Shown: in pieces, positions 17,301 to 24,199 of the stretch
How positions within the stretch are numbered: position 1 is the first letter of the stretch
Layout of the letters: each line of letters begins with the position of its first letter
NCBI RefSeq assembly: GCF_001423495.1
Contig: NZ_LMOG01000018.1
Coordinates: 323,864-387,863 of the forward strand
DNA: 64,000 nucleotides
Source: Xanthomonas sp. Leaf131
GTDB taxonomy: Bacteria; Pseudomonadota; Gammaproteobacteria; Xanthomonadales; Xanthomonadaceae
Reading direction: 5' to 3'
Translations under genes and position numbers: made by a program
Notes under the pieces: generated by a model
What the model saw: the letters and a program-made list of their open reading frames with translations, nothing else
What the model was told of the DNA's origin: nothing
The model's database searches: none

Positions 17301-17475
17301 GCCGCCGGGTGGAGTGGTGTTGCCGTGGCCGTACCAGGGCACGCCGGGCAAGGCCAGCATCAACGGCGAATCGGTGGAGTGGCAGAAAGGTGAACTGCGC
17401 ATTCAGCAACTGCCGGCCAATGTGCAGATCGATGTGCCCAGCGCGGTGCGGCGGGCCGAGCGCGCTACGCAATGA
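14308..17475 (+). CDS. Exported discoidin-domain, six-hairpin glycosidase-like protein
   Basis: A 1055-aa exported protein with a cleavable signal peptide ending AGAAQAQ. Its N-terminal part resembles a carbohydrate-binding beta-sandwich. About residues 185-315 read as an F5/8 type C (discoidin) domain. A large middle segment follows, and the C-terminal half (about 590-950) looks like an (alpha/alpha)6 six-hairpin glycosidase, with TRSYSRSWIRDGAMISEGLL and NDSHGELIFNIAEYYRYTGD. GTG 14308 overlaps the permease stop (GTGA). I do not recognise a defined GH family, so the specificity is open. Its operon position points to further trimming of the imported glycan in the periplasm. Confidence 0.75.
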   Translation: MKLLILRLFAMTAVATSAGAAQAQERVLDGFNDIGAWRLVVSNQVSGSLRPVATSSGGHALCLDYNFNGVSGYVGIRRNLPVEYPDNYRIGFALRGESPSNDLQVKLIDASGDNVWWVNRPGFNFPKNWTTFSYRKRNIEKAWGPGQDKQLRSSADVEFTVYNKVGGKGSVCFDRLTLTPLPPEDTSPLKAEAITDTAPALEQRLADGKPDTFWLSGAVKQQTVTLDLGKVREFGGAVVQWVPGLQASQYVVRASSDGRGWRDLRTVTAGAGGTDWLALPDTEARYLRFDLKDGPNWRYGIKEVQLQPLAFAATPNDFIKSLAAQMPRGSYPRGFSGEQPYWTILGLDGGTEQGLIGEDGAVEVGKGGFSIEPFVITGGKLLRWADVSSEQSLQDDYLPIPSVDWHHDLMNLRVTAFVQGTPDQAQLVARYQLHNTGKEARDFTLALAVRPFQVNPPAQFLNTLGGVSRIEQLAVDGAQVSVNGKPRVFAAQRPDAGFASAFDSGMDVSHLTAATPPTITQVKDETGLASGVLLYRWKLEPGQRREVALVIPQTGTPQLPAGFDADKAQQQVAQQWRSKLDRVRISVPAEGKPVVDTLRTALAHMLISRIGPRLQPGTRSYSRSWIRDGAMISEGLLRLGREDVVREYVDWFAPYQFDNGMVPCCVDDRGSDPVPENDSHGELIFNIAEYYRYTGDKAFLEKMWPHVTGAYDYMETLRASERTEDNFMRNPAFYGMMPVSISHEGYSAKPVHSYWDNFWALRGYKDAVMLAGALDKPDDVTRFSAARDEFSGDLIASLGAAVRQHNLDFLPGSAELGDFDATSTTIALAPGGEQQRLPQDLLTNTFERYWKEFSDRRDSKREWKDYTPYEWRNVAAFVRLGWRDRAWDATAFFFKDRAPQPWNQWAEVVSRTPRTPFFVGDLPHAWVASDFVRSVLDMFAYGRESDASLVIAAGTPTRWFEGKGIGIAELRTPYGRLNYTLQRTDKQLVLQLQPGLILPPGGVVLPWPYQGTPGKASINGESVEWQKGELRIQQLPANVQIDVPSAVRRAERATQ

Positions 17476-18449
17476 ATGACGCAGGTCGGCCTACCTGGGC
17501 AGCGCCGGCACGACGACGTGCCGGATGGCCGGTCGTGTTGGTGGCACCGTGGCTGTGTGCTGTTGCTGTACACGCCACGCCGGCCACCCATGCCATGAAG
17601 GCTGCGCAACCCGCACAGATGGACAAGGCCGATCACGCAGCACGCACCTCCCAGGCAGTGCAGCCACCGAGCGCGGTGCAGCGCGAAATGACCCTGGTCA
17701 CGCTCAATCTGCATCACGACCGCGAAGACTGGCCGGCACGTCGCGCCTATATCGCCAAAGAGCTCAAGCAACTGGCGCCGGATGTGATCGCGCTGCAGGA
17801 AGTGATCGAACGCCGCGGCAGCGTGGAAAATCAGGCCGCATGGCTGGCGCGCAAGCTGGACTACGATTACAGCTTCGTTTCGGCCGATCCGGTCGATGCG
17901 CCCAAGCGCTACGGCAATGCCCTGCTGAGTCGGCGCAAGGTGCTGGCCCGGCATCAGCGCCTGCTGCAGCCGCTGGACGATTACCGCGTTGCCGCGCATC
18001 TGCAGGTCGATGTCGACGGCCAACCGATCAACGTCTACGTCACCCATCTCAACGAACGCACCGACACACGCGGCACCGCCACCCGCACACGTCAGGTTGC
18101 CGACCTGCTGGATTTCATTTCTTCAAACAGCGATCAAGCTCCTGTCGTGATTGCCGGCGATTTCAACACTGCTGCAGACGCGCTCGATCTGGAAGCGCTA
18201 CGCAAAGGCTATGGCGACAGCTACGGCAGCGTGCATCGCAACAGCGACGCCACCGTCAGCACCTTGAACCTGCATGTCTTCGACACGCCGGCGCGCATCG
18301 ACCACGTGTTCTTCCAGCAAAACCGTCTGCTAGCACGCGAAGCGCGCATCCTGTTCGACGCGCCATATGCCGAAGGTCGTTGGGCATCGGATCACTATGG
18401 CGTGTGGGTGCGCCTGCAGCTCGCGCCAGGCGCACCTGCCGCCCCGTAA
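17472..18449 (+). CDS. Exported endonuclease/exonuclease/phosphatase-family protein
   Basis: A 325-aa EEP-superfamily phosphodiesterase. The catalytic motifs are in order: TLNLHHD, ALQEV (metal-binding Glu), YVTHLNERTD, AGDFNTAAD, ARIDHVFF and SDHYGVWV. The N-terminus (WPVVLVAPWLCAVAVHA) looks like a signal peptide, so the enzyme should act in the periplasm or outside the cell rather than on chromosomal DNA. It overlaps the preceding glycosidase gene by 4 nt (ATGA) and is the last gene of the operon. EEP members include nucleases, sphingomyelinases and inositol phosphatases. A role in removing phospho-substituents from a glycan is my inference. Confidence 0.85.
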   Translation: MNDAGRPTWAAPARRRAGWPVVLVAPWLCAVAVHATPATHAMKAAQPAQMDKADHAARTSQAVQPPSAVQREMTLVTLNLHHDREDWPARRAYIAKELKQLAPDVIALQEVIERRGSVENQAAWLARKLDYDYSFVSADPVDAPKRYGNALLSRRKVLARHQRLLQPLDDYRVAAHLQVDVDGQPINVYVTHLNERTDTRGTATRTRQVADLLDFISSNSDQAPVVIAGDFNTAADALDLEALRKGYGDSYGSVHRNSDATVSTLNLHVFDTPARIDHVFFQQNRLLAREARILFDAPYAEGRWASDHYGVWVRLQLAPGAPAAP

Positions 18450-18469
18450 CCTGGCGTGTGCTCCAGCTC

Positions 18470-18541
18470 TCGTAGGAGCGCCCCCGGGCGCGATGAGGCT
18501 TTACCGGTAAACCCCCATCGCGCCCAGGGGCGCTCCTACGA
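18470..18541. repeat. REP-like palindrome (GTAGGAGCG family), copy 2
   Basis: Arms of 26 nt (18470-18495 and 18516-18541) pair with a single mismatch. The 20-nt loop contains a 12-bp palindrome, TTTACCGGTAAA (18500-18511). The outer sequence TCGTAGGAGCGC is shared with copy 1 at 5016-5078. It lies in the convergent gap after the glycan operon and may serve as a transcript end. Confidence 0.85.
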
Positions 18542-18593
18542 AAGGCAACGGATGTTTCGAAGATTGCGGCGTAACGCCTCGCCGCCGCAGCAA

Positions 18594-19826
18594 TCACCCA
18601 TGCAGACGATTGAAGATCTGCACGCCGGCCAACCACACGCCGGCCATGCTGCCGACGTTAGTCAGTAGAAACGTCAGCACCACGCGCGAGACGCGATTGC
18701 GGTACCAGCCGCGCAAGGTCTGCGCATCGTCGCGCAGGGTGAGGAAATCGCCATAGGCCGGCTTGCGCATATGCACCTCGACCAACGCGGCGAACGCGCC
18801 GGTCGGCACGCTCAACCGGAACGGCTTGAACGGTGCGACCACCGCAGCGGTCAGGATGCTCAAGGGATGACTGCCGGCCAGCAGGCAACCCAGCGCCGCC
18901 AGGCCGCCGGTGTACATCGCCCACTGCAACAACAGGTCGGCGCCCATGCTCAAGCCGCCGCGCCAGAAACCGATGCCGATGCCGACGATGATGACCGCCA
19001 GCACGCCCAGCGTGATCCATGGAACGCGCTTGCGTTGCTGCACGTATTCCAGCGATTCGCGCAGCGGGCCGGGTGCATCGGTGTCCTGTTCCAGATGCCG
19101 CGCAAGCCCGGCCAGATGTCCCGCACCGACCACTGCCAGCACCTCGTGCTGACCGGCGTTGGCTTCCTCGCGCAGACGCGCGGCCATGTACTGATCGCGC
19201 TCGGCGATCACGGTCGCGTACAGCTCCGGGCTTTCGCTGGCGAAATCGCCGAAGCTCGCCTCCAGCATGTCGCCTTGCTTGAGCTTTTCGATTTCCTCTT
19301 CGCCCACTTCATCGGCGGCGAACAGGCCGCTCAGCAGGCCGCCGGCCAGCTTCATCTTGCCGAAGAAGCCCAGCCGCCCGGAGGCGCGCTTGAAGGTCAG
19401 GCCGACTTCGCGATCGATCAGATGCACCGGCAAGCCTTGTGCGCGCGCCAGATTGACCGCCTCCTTCAATTCCGCACCCGGCTCGATGCCGAGCTGCTTG
19501 GCCAGGCGGCGTTGATAGGCCGCCAGGGCCAGGTTCGCGGCAAACAAGGCCACGCGACCCTTGCGGATCACCTGCACCAGGTCCAGGCGGGCGAGGGCAT
19601 CCGGGTCGCTGAGCGCCAGAAGGCGCTGCGCATCCAGTTCCACCGCCACTGCGTCGTAGCGCCCGCTGCCGATCGCCCGCTGCACTGCGGCCACGCTGGC
19701 CAGCGAGACATGCGCAGTGCCGAGCAGGGTGTAGCGCACGCCATCGCGTTCGATGATGCGGTGCGGCTGGCCGGACAGCGCATCGTCCAGAACGTGGGTG
19801 GTCTGCTCAGTCATTGGGTCATTCAT
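18594..19826 (-). CDS. TraB/GumN (PrgY-like) family membrane protein
   Basis: About 410 aa. The TraB/PrgY-type domain has GTAHVSLASV near the N-terminus, ...AVELDAQRLLAL and VVGAGHLAGLARHLE. The C-terminal third holds hydrophobic segments (PWITLGVLAVIIVGIGIGF and two more), so the domain is membrane-anchored. Family members include enterococcal PrgY, which limits pheromone activity, and the domain has been proposed to be peptidase-like; the function here is unknown. The start at ATG 19826 overlaps the GNAT stop by 8 nt; ATG 19814 is an alternative. Last gene of a four-gene minus-strand run. Confidence 0.85.
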   Translation of the reverse strand: MNDPMTEQTTHVLDDALSGQPHRIIERDGVRYTLLGTAHVSLASVAAVQRAIGSGRYDAVAVELDAQRLLALSDPDALARLDLVQVIRKGRVALFAANLALAAYQRRLAKQLGIEPGAELKEAVNLARAQGLPVHLIDREVGLTFKRASGRLGFFGKMKLAGGLLSGLFAADEVGEEEIEKLKQGDMLEASFGDFASESPELYATVIAERDQYMAARLREEANAGQHEVLAVVGAGHLAGLARHLEQDTDAPGPLRESLEYVQQRKRVPWITLGVLAVIIVGIGIGFWRGGLSMGADLLLQWAMYTGGLAALGCLLAGSHPLSILTAAVVAPFKPFRLSVPTGAFAALVEVHMRKPAYGDFLTLRDDAQTLRGWYRNRVSRVVLTFLLTNVGSMAGVWLAGVQIFNRLHG

Positions 19827-20346
19827 CAGAAGGAGGGGCGGTGTCACCGGGGCCGAGCGGGCGTTGCATCTGCAAACCGTCCAGCCAGCGGCCATGTTTG
19901 CGGCCGATTCCGGTGAACACTCCGACCGTGCGAAAACCAAAACGTTCATGCAGCCGACGCGATGCCTGATTGTCGGCATCGCCGATCACTGCAATCATCT
20001 GTCGATAGCCGCGTTGTTCGCAGTGCGCGATCAGCTCGCCCAGCAAGGCCTTGCCAATGCCACGTCCTTGCATGTCGCCGGCAAGGTAGATCGAATTCTC
20101 CACTGTCCAGCGATACCCGGCACGTGCGCGGTATGCGCCAGCGTAGGCGTAGCCGACAACGGCGCCATCCAGCTCGGCGACCAGATACGGGTAACCTGCA
20201 TCGACGGTCGCACGCACCCGGCCGCGCATCTCGTCGCTCGACGGCGCGCTGTATTCGTAGCTGTTGACCCCGGCGATCTGCTCCGCATAGATCGCGGTGA
20301 TCGCCGGGATGTCCGCATCGCGGACTTCGCGCACGTCGACAGGCAT
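19819..20346 (-). CDS. GNAT-family N-acetyltransferase (PAT-like)
   Basis: A 175-aa acetyl-CoA-dependent acetyltransferase of the phosphinothricin-acetyltransferase type. It starts MPVDVREVRDADIPAITAIY (ATG 20346, 4 nt after the aguB stop). The acetyl-CoA loop lies in YLAGDMQGRGIGKALL, and NQASRRLHERFGFRTVGVF is the usual final motif. The GNAT assignment is strong; the substrate (methionine sulfoximine, phosphinothricin, a polyamine or other) is not determined. Placement between the agmatine genes and traB hints at amine acetylation. Confidence 0.87.
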   Translation of the reverse strand: MPVDVREVRDADIPAITAIYAEQIAGVNSYEYSAPSSDEMRGRVRATVDAGYPYLVAELDGAVVGYAYAGAYRARAGYRWTVENSIYLAGDMQGRGIGKALLGELIAHCEQRGYRQMIAVIGDADNQASRRLHERFGFRTVGVFTGIGRKHGRWLDGLQMQRPLGPGDTAPPSDE

Positions 20347-20350
20347 ACCG

Positions 20351-21235
20351 TCAGTCGATGTAACGCTTGAGCAGATCGCCATACGCATCGATGCGGCGAT
20401 CGCGCAGGAACGGCCAGATGCGGCGCACATGCTCGCTGCGCTGCAGATCGACATCGCAGACCAGCACGGTCGGCTCCTGTCCGGCTTCGGCGATGAACTC
20501 ACCCTGCGGCCCCAGCACATGGCTGTTGCCCCAGAACTGGATGCCCGACGCGCCCATCGGCGAGGGCTCATGCCCCACGCGATTGCACGACAGTACCGGC
20601 ACCCCATTGGCCACTGCATGGCCGCGATGGCTGAGCACCCACGCATCGCGCTGGCGTTCCTGCTCGGGTTGCTCATCGTCCGGATCCCAGCCGATCGCGG
20701 TGGGGTAGAGCAACAGCTCCGCACCGGCCAGCGCCATCAGGCGCGCAGCCTCGGGGTACCACTGATCCCAGCACACCAGCACGCCGAGACGACCCACTGA
20801 GGTATCGATCGGCGTGAAGCCCAGATCGCCCGGCGTGAAGTAGAACTTCTCGTAAAACCCCGGGTCGTCCGGGATATGCATCTTGCGGTACTTGCCGAGC
20901 AGGCGGCCGTCCTTTTCGAACACCACCGCCGTGTTGTGGTACAGCCCGGCGGCGCGGCGCTCGAACAACGAGGCCACCAGCACCACGCCATGTTGCTTGG
21001 CCAACGCGCCCAGGCGCTCGGTGCTGGGGCCGGGAATCGGTTCGGCCAGATCGAATTCGTCCACCGACTCGTGCTGGCAGAAATACGCACCGTTATGCAG
21101 TTCCTGCAGCAGCACCAGCTTGGCGCCCTGCGCGGCGGCTTCGGCCACGCGCGATTCAATGATGGCCAGATTGGCCTCGGCGTCGCCGTGGTTGCGCTCC
21201 TGGATCAGCGCGACGGGAAGGAGATGTCGGGTCAT
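20351..21235 (-). CDS. aguB: N-carbamoylputrescine amidase
   Basis: A 294-aa nitrilase-superfamily enzyme that hydrolyses N-carbamoylputrescine to putrescine, CO2 and ammonia in the cytoplasm. The catalytic Glu-Lys-Cys triad is visible in its usual contexts: the early Glu of the conserved first motif (residue about 41), Lys in KYRKMHIPDDPGFYEKFYF and Cys in LGVLVCWDQWYPEAARL. ATG 21235 (MTRHLLPVALIQERN) is the natural start. It lies directly downstream of aguA, the preceding step of the pathway. Confidence 0.94.
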   Translation of the reverse strand: MTRHLLPVALIQERNHGDAEANLAIIESRVAEAAAQGAKLVLLQELHNGAYFCQHESVDEFDLAEPIPGPSTERLGALAKQHGVVLVASLFERRAAGLYHNTAVVFEKDGRLLGKYRKMHIPDDPGFYEKFYFTPGDLGFTPIDTSVGRLGVLVCWDQWYPEAARLMALAGAELLLYPTAIGWDPDDEQPEQERQRDAWVLSHRGHAVANGVPVLSCNRVGHEPSPMGASGIQFWGNSHVLGPQGEFIAEAGQEPTVLVCDVDLQRSEHVRRIWPFLRDRRIDAYGDLLKRYID

Positions 21236-21314
21236 GGCTACTCGTCCAGCTAGGTGGCGCCTAGGGTAGCGCGCCATGGTGTAACGCCGGCCTGCCGGCC
21301 GGAACAGGAATGGC

Positions 21315-22349
21315 TCAGGCAGCCAGCAAACCGGCGGGCAATTGCATGGTCAAACAGTGCAGGCTGCCGTTCTGCCAGATCAGTGCGCGACACGGCACCG
21401 GCACGATGGCGTGCTGCGGAAACGCCTCGGCCAGCACTGCCTGCGCGCGCGCATCGGCCTTGTCGCCGTAAGCCGGCATCAGCACCGCACCGTTGACGAT
21501 CAGGAAATTGGCATACGACGCCGCCAAACGCCGGCCGTGATCGAGAATCGGCTCGGCCCACGGCAACACGAACAGCCGATACGGCTGCCCATCGGCCTTG
21601 CGCAACGCGGCCAATTCGGCGCCCATCGCCTGCAGTTCGGTGTAATGCGAATCGGTGGCTACATCGCAGCCCTGGTAGACGATCGCATCCGGGCCGGCAA
21701 AGCGTGCCAACGTATCGATATGCGCGTCGGTGTCATCACCTTCCAGATAGCCGTGATCCAGCCACAGCACACGCTCCTGCGACAGCCACGCGGCAAGGTC
21801 GGTGCTCAGCGATTCGCGCGTGCGTTGCGGATGCCGCTCGTGCAGGCACTTCCAGGTGGTCAGCAACGTACCTGCGCCATCGGTCTCGATCGCGCCGCCT
21901 TCCAGCGCAAAGTCCACGGTTTGCACCTGCGCCGGCACAAACACCTGCGCCGCATCCAGCGAGGTCACCAACTGATCGTCCAGGCTGGCCTCGAACTTGC
22001 CGCCCCAACCGGTGAAGCGGAAATCCATCAACCGGAAACCGCTCTCCTGGCGCAACGTGATCGGGCCGGAATCGCGCAGCCAGGTGTCGTTGTAGGCCGC
22101 GATCACGAAACGCACGCGCGCCATGTCCACCCGCGCCGAGCGCAGCCGCGCTTCCGCATAAATCTGCAGGTCGTCATCGGCCACGCAGACGATCACCGGC
22201 TCGAAGCGAGAGATCGCCGTGACCAACGCAATATAGGTCTCTTCCACCTCGGCCAGACGCTCGGCCCAATCAGTGCCCGCATGCGGCCACGCGATCAACA
22301 CGGCGGATTGAGGTTCCCACTCGGCAGGAAAGCGAACGCGATCGGTCAT
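21315..22349 (-). CDS. aguA: Agmatine deiminase
   Basis: Converts agmatine to N-carbamoylputrescine plus ammonia. This 344-aa protein of the peptidyl-arginine-deiminase-like family starts MTDRVRFPAEWEPQ (ATG 22349) and has the signatures NDTWLRDSGP, DFALEGGAIETDG, WLDHGYLEGDDTDAHIDT and the C-terminal catalytic Cys in NGSLHCLTMQLP. It is the first gene of aguA-aguB-GNAT-traB, with 79 nt before aguB. Confidence 0.95.
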   Translation of the reverse strand: MTDRVRFPAEWEPQSAVLIAWPHAGTDWAERLAEVEETYIALVTAISRFEPVIVCVADDDLQIYAEARLRSARVDMARVRFVIAAYNDTWLRDSGPITLRQESGFRLMDFRFTGWGGKFEASLDDQLVTSLDAAQVFVPAQVQTVDFALEGGAIETDGAGTLLTTWKCLHERHPQRTRESLSTDLAAWLSQERVLWLDHGYLEGDDTDAHIDTLARFAGPDAIVYQGCDVATDSHYTELQAMGAELAALRKADGQPYRLFVLPWAEPILDHGRRLAASYANFLIVNGAVLMPAYGDKADARAQAVLAEAFPQHAIVPVPCRALIWQNGSLHCLTMQLPAGLLAA

Positions 22350-22456
22350 ACCTAACAAACACCCAGCAATGCCCAGCCGAAGCCAGGCTGTGAATCAAAT
22401 CCCCGCACACGGATGTGCGGGCTCTTGTAGAGGGATCTACACAACATCAGCGCGCA

Positions 22457-22792
22457 TCAAAGCGGTTTGGGTCCGATCTCGTTGGCATCGGCCTGATTGG
22501 CCACCACGTCGATCACCCGGCTCTTTTCGAAGTACACGGTGAACGCCGGATACACCCAGCGGTGGATGGTCGGCCACTGGCGCTTCTGGCCACCGCGCGG
22601 ATCGAGCTTTTCCTGCGGTGCGCCGTAACGGCCTTCGACCTGGCTCATGCTGTCGCCGCGCAAGGGCAGGGCAGCGGCAGGCTTCTGCTGTGCGCGGTCG
22701 ACCAGCAGCGTATCGGCCGACGCAACGGCACTGATCCCCATCAGCGCGATTGTCAGCATCATCGGCGGCATCACAAACAAACGGTTGCGCAT
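22457..22792 (-). CDS. Small exported protein of unknown function
   Basis: A 111-aa protein with a signal peptide (MRNRLFVMPPMMLTIALMGISAVASA) and a short mature domain that contains SMSQVEGRYGAPQEKLDPRGGQKRQWPTIHRW, where a Gly/Tyr/Pro start resembles SmpA/OmlA-like lipoprotein repeats without the lipobox. A periplasmic location is likely. I do not recognise the family. It is monocistronic, convergent with no neighbour on this strand. Confidence 0.7.
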   Translation of the reverse strand: MRNRLFVMPPMMLTIALMGISAVASADTLLVDRAQQKPAAALPLRGDSMSQVEGRYGAPQEKLDPRGGQKRQWPTIHRWVYPAFTVYFEKSRVIDVVANQADANEIGPKPL

Positions 22793-22982
22793 GTCATCTA
22801 CTCCCCAGTGGACAAGATTTCAGATGGTGATTACAGCAAAAACCAGGACGGCCGTGTTTGCAAAGCCGTGTCATCCACAGCAGCGCCGGATGTCTGCCAG
22901 TCCTGGCGTCGTTCGAAGCCGGCCAGGCCCCGCTGTACTACAGCCTGCATATAGCAACCACCGGCGTGAAGCATCGGCCAAG

Positions 22983-23006
22983 AAAAAACCGCCCGGAGGC
23001 GGCTTT
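22983..23006 (-). terminator. Rho-independent terminator of the L36 gene
   Basis: Read on the minus strand this is an AAGCCGCC / GGCGGTTTTTT stem (one G-U pair) with a 4-nt loop and a six-T tail, starting 28 nt beyond the L36 stop codon. Confidence 0.85.
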
Positions 23007-23033
23007 CTCGGGTCTTGCACGCGCAGCAAAAAC

Positions 23034-23159
23034 TTAGCGCTGACGCGCCTTGAAACGCGGGTTCGACTTGCAGATCACGAAGACCTTGCCGCGGCGGCGG
23101 ACCACCTTGCAGTCGCGGTGACGGGTCTTCGCAGACTTCAGGGAGGACAGGACTTTCAT
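23034..23159 (-). CDS. rpmJ: 50S ribosomal protein L36, zinc-independent (type B) form
   Basis: A 41-aa protein, [20 protein letters not shown] at its start and [12 protein letters not shown] at its end, recognisable as ribosomal L36. The canonical zinc-binding CxxC of ordinary L36 is absent; only one Cys (17) near it and one (30) later remain, as in the E. coli YkgO-type paralogue. Such 'C-minus' paralogues replace the zinc form when zinc is scarce. It is a lone gene with its own terminator; no zinc-responsive operator was identified upstream. Confidence 0.92.
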
Positions 23160-23331
23160 GGCACACCTCGGCGTAAACGGTTGGATTCGATGGAAGAGTG
23201 CCCGCTATCGAGGGTGCACCCAGAATTAAGCCGGCAATTCTAACCGGCTTTTCGTCGTGCTTTCAAGTGGTTGCATCCGAATCGCTGCGAGCGGCGCTAC
23301 ACTAGCGTCTTATGACCTCCCGGAAACCTGA

Positions 23332-24015
23332 ATGACCGACCTTTCGCCCGTCCTCACCATCGACGGACCCTCCGGTGCCGGCAAAGGCACTGTGAGCCGA
23401 ATTGTGGCCGCCCGACTGGGCTGGCACTACCTCGATTCGGGCGCACTGTACCGCGCCGTCGGTGTTGCAGCGAGCTGGGCTGATCTGGATGTGTCCGACC
23501 CGGCCGCGCTGGTGCGTTGCACCTTCGACACCAAGGTGGAATTCGACGACGCGGGTGAGGCGGGGCTGCGGGTACTGGTCAACGGCGTGGATGCCACCAA
23601 CGAATTACGCCTGGAAACCACCGGCGCGCTGGCCTCTGCAATTGCCGCCATCCCCGAGGTGCGCGGCGCCTTGAAAGAACGCCAACGCGCATTCAGGCGA
23701 GCGCCCGGATTGGTCGCGGACGGGCGCGACATGGGCACGGTGATCTTCCCCGACGCCGCATTCAAAGTCTTTCTGACCGCCAGTGCCGAAGAACGTGCGG
23801 GCCGTCGCCATAAACAGTTGATGGAAAAGGGTGTTTCGGTTATCTTTGACGACCTGCTGCGCGAGATCATGGCCCGTGATGCCCGTGATGCGCAGCGGAC
23901 CGTGGCGCCATTGCGGCCGGCCGAAGACGCCGTGCTGATCGATACCAGTGGAACGGGAATCGAGGATGTCGTCCAGCGTGTGGTCGGGTTGTTAGCCGCT
24001 CCCACGTCGTCGTAA
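23332..24015 (+). CDS. cmk: Cytidylate kinase
   Basis: A 227-aa CMP/dCMP kinase making CDP and dCDP for nucleic-acid and lipid precursors. The P-loop [21 protein letters not shown] is at the N-terminus, followed by [33 protein letters not shown] and the lid residues RAGRRHKQL. It opens the widely conserved order cmk-rpsA-ihfB-lapA-lapB. Confidence 0.96.
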   Translation: MTDLSPVLTIDGPSGAGKGTVSRIVAARLGWHYLDSGALYRAVGVAASWADLDVSDPAALVRCTFDTKVEFDDAGEAGLRVLVNGVDATNELRLETTGALASAIAAIPEVRGALKERQRAFRRAPGLVADGRDMGTVIFPDAAFKVFLTASAEERAGRRHKQLMEKGVSVIFDDLLREIMARDARDAQRTVAPLRPAEDAVLIDTSGTGIEDVVQRVVGLLAAPTSS

Positions 24016-24199
24016 GCGTTTCGCAAGCGGGCATGTCCCGCCGACCGTAAGGCGTTCCAAGGCTCCGTCGCACATCCCGTGTGGCGGTTCTATGACTACT
24101 TAACCGACTCGCTGTCCGGAGTCGACCAACAGGCTGGGCGGCTCGTATCTGTCGCAATCCGACGATCAACGCCCGTGTGTTCAACTGAGTAAAATTCAA

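Noticed and set aside
22793-23033. Possible RNA gene between the small exported protein and L36
   Set aside because: Only the L36 terminator hairpin is present; no tRNA-like clover or other RNA structure was recognised.
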